60,824 nt of DNA from Moniliophthora roreri (lineage: Eukaryota; Basidiomycota; Agaricomycetes; Agaricales; Marasmiaceae). The translations under genes were made by a program, and so were the position numbers. The first letter of the stretch is position 1; every line of letters begins with the position of its first letter. Of this stretch, positions 1 through 10,771 are shown piece after piece. The notes under the pieces are model-generated. The model saw only the letters and a program-made list of their open reading frames with translations, was not told the DNA's origin and ran no database searches. Where the stretch lies: positions 1-60,824 of the forward strand of contig LATX02000029.1 of assembly GCA_001466705.2 (NCBI GenBank). Direction: 5' to 3'.

Positions 1-576
1 CATGGTTTCTTCCTTCTCCGTCTATTGTCATCTGCTCTGTGGACATGTAATATGCTTCCATTTCTCCTCTAAAGTGTACACATAAGCTTAGCCGTGCTAT
101 CTTCTTGTCATACAGCTTTGTCTTCCACTTTCTGTGATACAGGCACCTTTTTGGTAACTAATCATCTATTTCATTCCTCTAATTTGATTATCAGTATCTT
201 GAGTATCCCCTGCCAATAATTTGTCATTCTCTTTTTCATATCTGTTCCTCAGTAATATTCTCGTTGATGTATCATCAAAGGCTTTTATTCTTCCTTCAAG
301 TTGGGTGTGGTTTGAAAATATTGTAAAAAAATGAAAATATTTCCTTTGGTATGCTTTTGATAGAGAGGTGTAATGTTGTGTGGTTCCCTACAGGTTTTGG
401 GATGCTCCTCTGTGTTCAGATTCACTGTTTATTTTCATACTAGCAGTGGTTGGGTACCCTTGTATGGCCTACCATCAACCATTACTCTGCTAATATTTTG
501 TATCCTTCTCTACTACTTGCTTTGACTAGCTGCTCAGGGCTCACACTAGTCCTCAATTCCCTTGTTTATGTCATTT
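1..576. other. AT-rich non-genic stretch downstream of gypsy relic
   Basis: I see no convincing coding sequence here. Read on the minus strand it lies downstream of the gypsy pol relic at 577-1062, but the reverse transcriptase block expected there is not recognisable, so the element is truncated or decayed. Confidence 0.4.
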
Positions 577-1062
577 TCAACCATAAAAGTGCAAAATATT
601 CTCTATTTGCATGCAAAATAAAAGGTAAAAGTTATGCATATCATCTNTATTTCTCTCTATCCAGGGCACATGTGGTAATACTGGGAACTTTACTGGTGGA
701 AAGAAATCTGTTCTAAAATTTCCTCCCTCTGCTGCATTCCATGCAAATGCCATCTCTTGTAATTTCATCAATTCATGTAATAGTTTTCTTTCTTCTAACC
801 ATAGAAATCCCTCTGGGTGGTTCTTATTAATAATATCCTTTCTTTCTTGAGTATATCTTTCTCCAGCTGTAAATTCTGGTGGATGTACTGGAAGTATGGG
901 CATCCCTTCTAATGTATCCCCAAAAATCTGTCTCTTAACATGAAATTCCTGTGGCAATGTTGCCTTTACTGGGTGAACTTTCTTATCCACTGGCTTGTAC
1001 TTTCTGAATACATCATATATATCACTCAATGCTTCATCTCTAGTTTGTATTNCAGTCACCAT
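577..1062 (-). pseudogene. Ty3/gypsy pol relic (region just before RT)
   Basis: The minus-strand translation carries the block that precedes reverse transcriptase in one common basidiomycete Ty3/gypsy lineage: KYKPVDKKVHPV, then LPVHPPEF, GERYTQERK, GFLWLEERKLL, AFAW and HVPWIERN. In intact elements this runs directly into the RT domain; here the RT is missing. N bases at 647 and 1052 interrupt the frame near both ends, so the true boundaries are uncertain. Repeat R copy 1 lies immediately beyond its 5' end. This is a dead retrotransposon fragment. Confidence 0.8.
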
Positions 1063-1083
1063 ACTACTAAATCTCTAACACGA

Positions 1084-2100
1084 TAATATGTCAAACCTAG
1101 AAAAGACCCACTTTTATTCATTTTACACTATTTCTGAATTGGAACACTTTAATATGACACAAGATAACGGGTAATAAGGACTAGAGTGAGCCCAGTCTGC
1201 TAGTCATTGCCTTAGAGAAGCTGTAGTACCTTAGAAAGTACAAAGAGCTATATGATACGCTATACAGAGGTGTCTAAGCTGTACTTTCTGACCTATCTAT
1301 GTATCAGATCCAAGGTGGATCACTCCCAAAACCTGTAGAGAATCTAACTATGGCCCAATGAACGCATTGGCTAGTTAACTAAGCTCTCAAAGTGCTATCA
1401 ATGGGATTTTAACTTCTACTTTACTTTTCTATGACATCTGCAAAGTGCAAGCTGCAGTCAAACAGTACAGAGGTACTTAGAAGAGACATCAAAACAGAAA
1501 GACGACTTAGAACAGGAACGATCATAGAACGATCCTCCTCCGAAGTCAATATACAGATCAGAGTCAAAGCAGGCGATCTCTTAATAAAGAATTCACCGGC
1601 GGCTAAACAATATGCGATAAGCAAACTAGGTACAAAGCCTGCAAGAAATCCTAAATAAGACCGAGTGTGCATTGTCAAAGGAGATCAGAACAATAACAGC
1701 ATGTTCTGACCTTGGAAAATTTGGCATCTAGGCCACTGCCGATGTGCGGGTACTAGAAAAGGGAAATGCTGTCAAAAGACAGGACGGATACAGCCATCTG
1801 CTCGTAGATACCCGACTTAGAAAAGAGAAAATACAAATTATAGAGTCTAGAACACCTGGAGGCATAGATACCCACGTGGATATGGTCGGATACCCTAGTG
1901 GCCAGACTCCGTGACATCTGAATAATCCCTCTTTTAGTATCTCAGTCACTCATTTGTCATTTCCTGAATTATCAGACATTATTTATAATNAGTGTGGTAA
2001 CTCTGATCACATCGATTCACCCTTGCACAACAAACTGAGTTAGACTTTTGGAGGTTATCTTTTTGGGTAGTTTTCCACTAGTCTTATCTTGGACAAATTA
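1084..2100 (+). repeat. Repeat R, copy 1 (internally gapped at N1990)
   Basis: This matches the R copies at 13257-15009, 17112-17910 and 18153-19893. It begins TAATATGTCAAACC and ends GACAAATTA, so its ends are short imperfect inverted repeats (TAATATGTC / TAATTTGTC). It is flanked by ACGA at 1080-1083 and again at 2101-2104, a 4-bp target-site duplication. About 0.7 kb present in the full-length copies is missing at the N at 1990. No protein-coding frame is conserved among copies. Confidence 0.7.
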
Positions 2101-2265
2101 ACGAAATGCCTGCAACATCCACTTCTATGTAGGGATGTTATCAACCGACCATGCTATGCTACTGCTATGCTTCAAGCAGCTAAGGCTTAACTGCTTGGCA
2201 TAGCTCTTAACGTTATCTGCTATGGCTATGCTAAGGCTGCTAGCTGCTAAAGCATATAATAGCCA

Positions 2266-3954
2266 TAATAATATTAGTCAAAAGAAGTGCCTTTAAATCC
2301 ATAGGGACATACAGCAAGCATAAAGGAATGAAAGGGGAAGGATAGCAAGTCAGCATGGGTAAATAGGCACATGATCTGATCTATGGCTGGTATGACTTCA
2401 CTGCTTGCACCTTGACTGTTTTGCACACTATTGACCTGTAAAATTTAAGATTGAATACAAATAAGACCTAGAGAATGTAAATTGTAAGTATCTAAACATT
2501 AGAAAGAAAGCTGGAGTTCACTGCATGATAAGATAAAATGAAAATCATAGATAAGATTGCAGCTTACATCATTCCAGAGCAAGCGATGTGGAAGAGTCAT
2601 TTGGACTCTTGAAGGATTTGTCTTAGATAGGCGCTCTGGACCATGGAGCTTTTCTTGGTCTCTTTTCTTTTCTCTCATACAAATCACCTATAAAGCTTCT
2701 GAATTATTAAAACTTTATCCACAGACACTTCCATACATATACAAAATGTTCAGCAATGCAATCAATTATTCTTGAACATTACACCTATGATACGACGAAG
2801 CACAAGTTAACGCCGAGTAAAGCCAGTCCCACCCAATCAGTTGCACGCCTCGATCGGAGTGGTGAACCGTATCAAGAAGGAGCTTGGTCTACTCCTGAGC
2901 AGTGCCTGAGGGTCTTAGTCTGGTGGAAACCTGTGGAATGAGGCTGAGACAATTGCGATGTCAATAACTTTCATGGGCACTTTCATAATATCTTATCCTT
3001 ACATATCCAGTTAATCATGTGTTGTGTGCAGTTTGTACTCAGCACATGGACCACCGTGACACTTTATCTTGTTGACAGCTGTCGAAAAATAAGAATCTTT
3101 CTCCTCTCCCTTCTTCCTCCATCCTGAGCCCAAGCAAGAGTTTTAGAGCCTCAAGAGCCTTTGCCTAGCTAGATATCACACTGAGTTTCTCATTCTATTT
3201 TATTCATCACTTCTATTACTGACGTGATCAGACCTCAAAGGGGATTTGATCCAATCGGCATACTTATATTCTCATTTTCTGATCCATCCTTGTACTGTTT
3301 CGTACTCTACAGCTATTCCAGTGCCAGTTCCGACCTTCTTTCCTGTCCAGTCCACCTTTGGACTACTTATCTCTTCTACAGCAACATATTTATTCAAATA
3401 CTGTACCTTTACGAGCAGTTTGAACAAGGAGGTGATCTGTGACTGAAAAAACGAAAACTTATTTTCGATTGTCTGTTGCCCCACCTGTGACTTTGTGAAA
3501 CATTTCACACAAAAATACCCGTTTTGGGCTGCTTCTGAGTCAGATCTCTTGGCAATCCACTCTGCAGATTCAATCAACCTTGTTATGACCAGTGACCATC
3601 ATGACTTTTCATGCAAAATAGATCCTCTATGACCCATAATGTTTGAAGTGCTCATAAAGGTACAATAGATTGATTCAAACTCATATAGAGGTAAAAACAT
3701 CAGTCATCAAGTTTCAAACTGTTCATCAGAGTTGAGATGCTACCCTTGGTGGAAATCAATGATATGGAGTACGTGCTGGCTTAGCATTATATTTCTGTCT
3801 TTTGTGCTATGTTTGGACATGCACCACTGCCCCCATACTGTCTTCATTAGGATATGTTTTTTTTTTTGCTTAATCCTTTCAAATAACACTCATCTACCTT
3901 GTAGATGTGTCACTCTTGCTGCTACATACTGTTTTCAATGTCTCTTTCTTGTGT
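2266..3954. other. Interior of hAT-like element, no gene seen
   Basis: The unique interior of the 2.5 kb element shows only short overlapping ORFs on both strands, none with a recognisable domain and none with clear splice structure. A pyrimidine-rich tract lies around 3095-3125. Confidence 0.4.
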
Positions 3955-3962
3955 AGTTTTAC

Positions 3963-4336
3963 CAAGGGGGGTGCAGGACCTAAATTTCCGGTCCAGGGTG
4001 GGGGGTCCAAACTTTGTTAAAAAAATTCTGGACCTCACCTAAATCATGCCCCTAACAGGCTTTTTTTGGGCTTTGGGAGCTCCCAAAATTGACATATCTA
4101 CTTCAATATTTGAGTTTCACCCATATTTCCAAGGGTTTCAGGACAACAGAAGGTAACATCAACATGGGAGAAGGTGAGCAACATTGATGATGACAAGCCT
4201 GGAAAATGACTTACCTTTTTTGGATATGTCTGTGGGGATAACATACCAAATAAGGCAGGGGGGGGTGGTACCACCCCACTCGGCCTTAAAATTTTTTTCG
4301 ACCTCGTGTACTTATTAAATTTTTGGACCCCCCTTG
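3963..4336 (+). mobile_element. 374-bp MITE nested in the hAT-like element
   Basis: The element begins CAAGGGGGGT and ends with its reverse complement, ACCCCCCTTG. It is flanked on both sides by the perfect 8-bp direct repeat AGTTTTAC (3955-3962 and 4337-4344). It has no ORF. Size, terminal inverted repeats and 8-bp duplication fit a hAT-type MITE inserted after the surrounding element. Confidence 0.85.
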
Positions 4337-4514
4337 AGTTTTACGTAGCTTGCAAAAATATCATGTCATTGGACCCTGGACCTTGTGGGCTATTCCGGAC
4401 CGGTATCACTTGATTAACCTCCCCCGATTCACCTCCACCAGCATATCCATAGTGTTGTAAAAGGTTGTATTTGTTCTAGCTAAGCAGCGTGAAAGTGGCT
4501 CTCAAGCATATAGT

Positions 4515-4561
4515 AGCAGCTAAGGTTAACTGCTATGCTATAGCAGTTAACCTTAGCTGCT
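4515..4561. repeat. Perfect 22-bp-arm palindrome with 3-nt loop
   Basis: The 22 bases at 4515-4536 are exactly complementary to 4540-4561, separated by GCT. It lies in the right subterminal zone of the hAT-like element. The matching palindrome in the second locus copy (near 6530-6574) has AGC as its centre instead. Confidence 0.85.
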
Positions 4562-4832
4562 ACGGCACTAACGGCTATGCTATGCTAAGCAGCAGCTTTT
4601 GGCAGAGCAGTTGGCATCCCTACTTCTATGTCACAACTTGGACCTCGTGATTGAAGGACATGCGCAGATGACTCGAAACTTGAATGTTAACCCGAATAAA
4701 TCCGCCTACGTGATCCGCAAAGGCATGCGTCTTGACTTCCATTACAGTGTCTTTTATCCGACACTGAAGGTAGCTGTCCCTTCAAATACTTAAACGCGTG
4801 ATGGAACTCAGCACTCCTCCACAGAGCCAGTC

Positions 4833-6519
4833 ATGGATTCAGCTACCCTCAACCTCTTCCCTCCAATGGCAAAGGATTTCATCTCCAGCCAGTCGAAATT
4901 TGCTTTGCTCGCTGCCCTCATTGCCTCGGTGTTGATTATTCGACAAGTCTTCAGCCGTCCGAAGGGATCATTACCTCCTGGTCCCAAGGGTCTACCAGTT
5001 GTCGGTAACTTGTTCCAACTCAGCCAGGAAGCCTGGCACATCTTCACTGAATGGAAAAAGCAATATGGTACGTTACATTCTAAGCATTCACGAGGAGGGA
5101 NATCAACGTTGCCGGCCAGGATATCGTTATCCTGAACTCTCACAAAGTAGCTGCCGACTTATTGGATCGAAGGGGTCCTATTTACAGCAATAGACCCCGA
5201 TGGATTGGTGAGTCATTCAAACACATGTCATTGAAGTCTATCTAAGCGTTCATCAGTCGCCTCTGAAATATTGACGGGTGGATTACTCGTCGTGTTCATT
5301 CAATATAACGATGTGTAAGGGCAATCCGTTGGACTTGAAGTACTTACTTATCGTTTTCATTAGCTGGCGTCGGATGAGACGTGCAGGACACGAGGGCTTG
5401 AATAAAACCGTTGCTGCTAGCTTCCAAGTCCCACAGTACAGAGAAGCGATCAGTCTCGTCGATGGAATGATCAAGAGGCCACAACTATGGAACGCTGAAA
5501 TCAGAAGGTTAGTTTACTTCATATCACACATTCTACATACTAATCGTGCGTTGAAATGCAGAGCAACAGCTTCGATGGTGTGGTCTGTGGTCTACGACAA
5601 GGAACCCATCACCGATGTCATGGATCCTCAAGTCGCTGCTGTGAACGATTTCATTACCCGAATTGTCCGAGCTGCATTCCCTGGCGCACATTATGTCGAG
5701 TACTTCACCTGGATGAAGCACCTTCCGAGCTGGATGGCCAAGTGGAAGCGTGATGCTGAGGAGTGGTACAAGAAGGATTCAGAGATGTTCGAAGGTCTGT
5801 TCCTTGAGGCCAAACAGCGAGTGGTATGCATCTGCGTTTGTACTACCTCGTAATTCTTCTGACGACTCGCCCACAGAAAAGCGGTGAAGATCGTCCCAGT
5901 TTCGCTGCCAACCTTGTTCGCGACACGGAGAGACACGGTCTCAGTGACAGAGAATCAGCATGGCTTGCGGCTGCTCTCTAGTACGTCAATTTCTGGTATA
6001 CTAGAAAGATTGAAGGTTACTGATTCTGACTCAAGCGCTGCTGGTGCTGAGACTACTGCCGGAGTTCTTTCTTGGTTCATGCTTGCGATGGTTCTATACC
6101 CAGATGTCCAGAAGAAGATTCATGAGGAACTTGATGCCGTTGTCGGCCGAGACCGCATGCCTACATTTGCTGACTTGGACCGTCTCCATTATGTGCAGGC
6201 TACCGTTCGTGAGGCATTGAGATGGCACCCTGTTGGTGAGTGGTCGTTTTCTGCGTCTGTTGATGACCTGGGTTGACAATCTGGATCTCTAGACCCTGTT
6301 GGTAAGTTGTCTCTACACGAAGGAAAGAAGAGCAGTCCTAACCTCCACGTCTCAAGGCTTGCCCCACCAATCTACTGAGGATGACTGGTATGAAGGCCAC
6401 TTCATTCCCAAGGGCACAATTTGCATTGCCAATGTCTGGTATGTCTTGTTCGGCTGTCCTCGCATTCTCCGGTTTATATAACTACCACCAGGGCACTGAA
6501 TCGAGATGTCGAGGCATAT
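4833..6519 (+). CDS. Cytochrome P450, copy 1, 3' end missing
   Basis: Membrane-anchored heme monooxygenase of the large basidiomycete group commonly annotated O-methylsterigmatocystin oxidoreductase-like; substrate unknown. Exons: 4833-5067, 5102-5207 (5' end lost at N5101), 5257-5314, 5364-5507, 5562-5823, 5877-5980, 6036-6235, 6293-6301 (9-nt microexon), 6357-6438, 6492-6519. Exon 1 encodes a hydrophobic anchor (about residues 21-38) and the hinge LPPGPKGLPVVGN. Exons 4-5 give the C-helix WRRMRRAGHEG. Exon 7 gives the I-helix oxygen-binding AGAETTAG and the K-helix ExxR (EALR). The sequence stops at N6529 before the heme-binding cysteine loop, so this copy as assembled cannot encode a working enzyme. 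A hAT-like element occupies its upstream region. Confidence 0.85.
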
Positions 6520-6845
6520 GTATGATTTNCAGCTAAGGTTAACTGCTATAGCATAGCAGTTAACCTTAGCTGCTACGGCACTAACGGCTATGCTATGCTA
6601 AGCAGCAGCTTTTGGCAGAGCAGTTGGCATCCCTACTTCTATGTCACAACTTGGACCTCGTGATTGAAGGACATGCGCAGATGACTCGAAACTTGAATGT
6701 TAACCCGAATAAATCCGCCTACGTGATCCGCAAAGGCATGCGTCTTGACTTCCATTACAGTGTCTTTTATCCGACACTGAAGGTAGCTGTCCCTTCAAAT
6801 ACTTAAACGCGTGATGGAACTCAGCACTCCTCCACAGAGCCAGTC

Positions 6846-8923
6846 ATGGATTCAGCTACCCTCAACCTCTTCCCTCCAATGGCAAAGGATTTCATCTCCA
6901 GCCAGTCGAAATTTGCTTTGCTCGCTGCCCTCATTGCCTCGGTGTTGATTATTCGACAAGTCTTCAGCCGTCCGAAGGGATCATTACCTCCTGGTCCCAA
7001 GGGTCTACCAGTTGTCGGTAACTTGTTCCAACTCAGCCAGGAAGCCTGGCACATCTTCACTGAATGGAAAAAGCAATATGGTACGTTACATTCTAAGCAT
7101 TCACGAGGAGGGATCTTGAGTGCTGTTTAGGCGATCTTGTCTACATCAACGTTGCCGGCCAGGATATCGTTATCCTGAACTCTCACAAAGTAGCTGCCGA
7201 CTTATTGGATCGAAGGGGTCCTATTTACAGCAATAGACCCCGATGGATTGGTGAGTCATTCAAACACATGTCATTGAAGTCTATCTAAGCGTTCATCAGT
7301 CGCCTCTGAAATATTGACGGGTGGATTACTCGTCGTGTTCATTCAATATAACGATGTGTAAGGGCAATCCGTTGGACTTGAAGTACTTACTTATCGTTTT
7401 CATTAGCTGGCGTCGGATGAGACGTGCAGGACACGAGGGCTTGAATAAAACCGTTGCTGCTAGTTTCCAAGTCCCACAGTACAGGGAAGCGATCAGTCTC
7501 GTCGATGGAATGATCAAGAGCCCACAAATATGGAACGCTGAAATCAGAAGGTTAGTTTTTTTCATATCACAAATTCTACATATTAATTGTGCGTTGAAAT
7601 GCAGAGCGACAGCTTCGATGGTGTGGTCTGTGGTCTATGACAAGGAACCCATCACCGATGTCATGGATCCTCAAGTCGCTGCTGTGAATGATTTCACTAC
7701 CCGAGTTGTCCGAGCTGCATTCCCTGGCGCACATTATGTTGAGTACTTCACCTGGATGAAGCATCTCCCGAGCTGGATGGCCAAGTGGAAGCGTGATGCC
7801 GAGGAGTGGTACAAGAAGGATTCAGAGATGTTCGAAGGTCTGTTCCTTGAGGCCAAACAGCGAGTGGTATGCATCTGCGTTTGTACTACCTCGTAATTCT
7901 TCTGACGACTCGCCCACAGAAAAGCGGTGAAGATCGTCCCAGTTTCGCTGCCAACCTTGTTCGCGACACGGAGAGACACGGTCCATTGAGATGGCACCCT
8001 GTTGGTGAGTGGTCGTTTTCTGCGTCTGATGATGACCTGGGCTGACAATATGGATTTCTAGACCCTGTTGGTAAGTTGTCTCCACACGAAGGAAAGAAGA
8101 GCAGTTCTAACCTCCACATCTCAAGGCTTGCCTCACCAATCCACCGAGGATGACTGGTATGAAGGCCACTTCATTCCCAAGGGCACAATTTGCATTGCCA
8201 ATGTCTGGTATGTCTTGTTCGGCTGTCCTCGCATTCTCCGGTTTATATAACTACCACCAGGGCACTGAATCGAGATGTCGAGGCATATGTATGATTTGTC
8301 TTTATAAGGGTATGAGTTGTCACTCTTATCACAATTTTTATAGGGAGCGGACGCAGCGGACTTTAACCCAGGCCGATTCCTTGACAAGAACGGCAAAATT
8401 ATGCCAGCTTTAGCTGACACCAAAGAAGGTGAGTCTCTTGTTTATGTACTTGAATAATAGTATCTGACTGCTTTGCAGAGGGTATGTCATATCGTGGTGA
8501 TGTCGATTATTTTGGGCTGACTTTTTAATCGTGATCTAGGACATGTTACTTATGGTTTCGGACGACGGTAAGATACGCTTCCTGGGATAGTATCCAGCAT
8601 GTCCTGACTATCTCGATCAGACTTTGCATTGGACGGCACGTAGCCAGCAACTCCTTGTTCATTGACATCGCCTGTCTTCTTTGGGCAGCCAACATCCGAC
8701 CCGTCAAGGACGCTCAAGGCAAGCCTGTCATGCCCATTGAGTCGGTCAGCATCAACGATGGACTGGTCGTGTAAGTTCCTGCCTATGCTTCGCGGGGTGT
8801 GATGACTGATGATTGTCCAATTCAAGCCGACCTCTCCCCTTTGACTGCGATATCACTTACCGTTTCCCCGAAGCGGAGGGCATTCTCGCTCAGACCAAGG
8901 AGCTCGTCGAGAGCGAACGGTGA
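6846..8923 (+). CDS. Cytochrome P450, copy 2, lacks I-helix block
   Basis: Exons: 6846-7080, 7131-7250, 7300-7357, 7407-7550, 7605-7866, 7920-8004, 8062-8070 (9 nt), 8126-8207, 8261-8288, 8344-8428, optional 8479-8481 (3 nt), 8540-8567, 8621-8770, 8827-8923; total 462 codons including stop. The 5' part is nearly identical to copy 1. The 3' part supplies what copy 1 lacks: the heme loop YGFGRRLCIGRH with the thiolate cysteine. Compared with copy 1, 274 bp (5941-6214 there) are absent between 7983 and 7984. This removes one intron and exactly 73 codons in frame, taking the oxygen-binding I-helix and the Glu of ExxR. If real, the product should be catalytically dead. Because the copies meet at N6529 and are complementary in what they lack, a single misassembled gene of about 534 residues is a serious alternative. 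Confidence 0.85.
8062..8070 (+). other. 9-nt microexon in P450 copy 2
   Basis: ACCCTGTTG is bounded by TAG upstream and GTAAGT downstream and restores the conserved reading HPV-DPV-GLPH across two introns. The same microexon occurs at 6293-6301 in copy 1. Confidence 0.75.
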
Positions 8924-9343
8924 ACATAAAATTTAGACGATTATAATTATTATTGCAACGGAGGAAAGCTCAAGCTTGTCTCTCGAGCCTCAAAATATTG
9001 TAACGAATAGTGTCATGTACTGCAATGCCGTATACGAGATTTAATTCTATATTATTTATCTCAACTACTGGCCCATGGCAAGGGGCCTAACAGAGCATTT
9101 GAGCGTTGCGACTAAGTCATAGAGTAATGACTTTGGTCTCTCACCGGACTAGGGCTGCTAATAACGTCGAGTGTAATGGACAGGTTGAGAAGGAGTGTGG
9201 GGTGACCTAGGGCCCCAACGAGACTCCTCGCATATCTATAGTTGGCTGCGAGGGGTACCTGTATAGTCGTTGGCCCGACTGTTGCGTCTCGTGTGAAGAG
9301 GGTGAGGTGAGCAGGAAGAAAGGCGAGACAACGAGGGGAATAA
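8924..9343. other. P450 3' flank to assembly join
   Basis: AT-rich 3' flank of the P450 up to about 9060, then GC-richer sequence with no supported ORF until the N at 9344. Confidence 0.4.
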
Positions 9344-9344
9344 N

Positions 9345-9716
9345 GAGATGTGGGAGGAATTAGGGTTCTACGAAGGGTTTGCGCGTTTGTGGACGTCGGC
9401 CAATCCATCTGATTCGTGCGTCGTCTTTTGCCTTTTTCTTTCTGTGGACTCTTTGAGCTGATGGATAGTTAGGCGCACAAAAGGTCATCTTGCCAATCTG
9501 ATTGCCCTTATCGAAGCGTTTCCGAGAAGCAATCCCAAGGAAGAAGATGGCGTTGACATCCAGAAACAGCTGAAGTTGATTAGAACGAGATATAAGATGC
9601 TGTGTGCGTCTCTGGGTGTTAAGCCATCTCTACGTGCAGGTGCAGGTGGGGGGGAGAAAGAAGGGGATGGAAATGGTGCTAGTGGAGTTTGGGAAGTAAA
9701 GGACACGAGTTTTTGA
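9345..9716 (+). CDS. Hypothetical protein, C-terminal fragment
   Basis: Two exons (9345-9415 and 9473-9716) join in frame across a 57-bp GT...AG intron. They encode WEELGFYEGFARLWTSANP, then an amphipathic segment LANLIALIEAF, then QLKLIRTRYKMLCASLG and a glycine-rich tail. I do not recognise the family. The 5' part is cut at N9344, so start and length are unknown. An alternative 3' splice from GTAAAG at about 9696 to CAG at about 9740 would extend the frame instead of ending at TGA 9714-9716. Confidence 0.4.
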
Positions 9717-9749
9717 AGAAGCCTTTGACAGCCAGACAGCAAGGTCAAA

Positions 9750-10111
9750 ATGCCTCCGTACACCGAATTTTGCATATCCAGTGAGTTTTCTTAGTATGGG
9801 TCTGGTCGGGGGCTAATCTGTTCTTTGGGTTGGTCTAGAATTTCGAGATACACGACTCCGATGTCACGTCGAACCATCCCAATTTTCTCTGTATATCTTC
9901 GACAGTCCCATTTGCCAATGTCGGTACTCTTCACAATTCTATCGATGTCTAGTTGAGCTTAAAGACAGTCGGAGAAGATACTATTTCACCGTCAAAATGC
10001 GATGTTCTTACGAAGTGAGTCTGAAAACGTTTCAGGACAATACTGTTGAGCCTGATTTTTCTTTTCTTTTCTCTCATTTAGGATGTCGTAATTTACATGA
10101 GTTGCATATGA
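9750..10111 (+). CDS. Possible small three-exon hypothetical gene
   Basis: ATG at 9750 with exons 9750-9780, 9839-10014 and 10082-10111 gives an open frame of 78 residues with normal introns (GTGAGT...TAG twice). The protein is Cys- and Arg-rich (CHVEPSQFSLYIFDSPICQC) and matches nothing I know. It starts 34 bp after the stop of the preceding fragment, so part of it could instead be a 3' exon of that gene in another frame. Confidence 0.3.
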
Positions 10112-10169
10112 AATGCATGTACATATCTCAGTCCGATGGCATTATGGAAGCTACTCCTACGTTTTATCG

Positions 10170-10771
10170 TTACTTGGAGTGTGGAATCGGTCGGACGCCG
10201 GGTTGTTTTGTGAGATGGGCTGTTGAAGTCAGGAATCCATTGTGGGCAGACCCATCACCCTTGAAATTGTGTCAGTGACCGAGTACTTGTTTGATATTGA
10301 ACAGGAGAATACTCACGAAGAAGTTTGTTGGGAAGCCAGAATCGAATGGAAGAATGCTTTCAAGATATCGGATGTGTTCTGGGGACAGACTGATCTCCAG
10401 TGCTTCCAAGTTCGAGACGAGTTGCTCTGCTTTACGAGCACCCACAATTGGGAAGACGTAGGGTGCTTTGTGCATCACATAGGCAATGGCGACTGCCCGG
10501 ATGCTCTTCGCCCCAACTTCCTGGGCTACCTTCTCTAAGGCCATTGACGCTTCTCAGCATCCTCAGCGTCAGTACGCAGTTTACCGCCCCCAATCACATC
10601 CCAAGGCGCAAGTGCGACACCGAGAGACTTGGCCATAGGGATAACATCACGTTCGAAAGAGCGTTCCATGATGTTCCAGCGCCCCTGGTAGATGGAGAAT
10701 GGCGTCTTTCCTTGCAAACGTGCGTAGGTGTTGGCTTGGGAGACGACCCATGCAGGTGTGTCCGAGATACC
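10170..10771 (-). pseudogene. Aldo-keto reductase (aryl-alcohol dehydrogenase type) relic
   Basis: The minus strand begins after a CAG acceptor with GISDTPAWVVSQANTYA, then FSIYQGRWNIMERSFERD and GVALAPWDVIGGGKL. These are hallmarks of the fungal NADP-dependent aryl-alcohol dehydrogenase / norsolorinic-acid reductase-like AKR branch. After TDAEDAEK the frame is lost: a deletion joins directly into EKVAQEVGAKSIRAVAIAYV about 40 residues further on. The C-terminal half continues with YVFPIVGARK, an intron (10316-10260) and a last exon ending at 10170. The N-terminal catalytic part is absent, and N10812 lies just beyond the surviving start. A truncated and frameshifted pseudogene. Confidence 0.75.

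Larger units (their letters stand above)
2130..4622 (+). mobile_element. hAT-like DNA transposon, non-autonomous, 2.5 kb
   Basis: The left end reads TAGGGATGTT and the right end, reverse-complemented, reads TAGGGATGCC. The perfect 8-bp direct repeat CTTCTATG sits at 2122-2129 and 4623-4630. Eight-base target duplications with TA-starting short inverted repeats are a hAT hallmark. Both subterminal regions are packed with GCTATGCTA/GCTAAGC-type motifs (2140-2265 and 4515-4600), as expected of transposase-binding repeats. No hAT transposase frame is visible inside, so it is non-autonomous or decayed. The insertion lies 203 bp upstream of the P450 start codon. The right end is repeated at 6530-6635 as part of the second P450 copy. 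Confidence 0.85.

Noticed and set aside
1421..1678. Overlapping ORFs on both strands inside R (also 17449-17653 and 18490-18694)
   Set aside because: The frames are not conserved between copies, overlap on opposite strands, and show no protein motif; they are shadows in repeat DNA.
3272..3577. 101-residue minus-strand ORF in the hAT-like element as a transposase remnant
   Set aside because: It contains no hAT dimerisation or zinc-finger motif and its composition is unremarkable.
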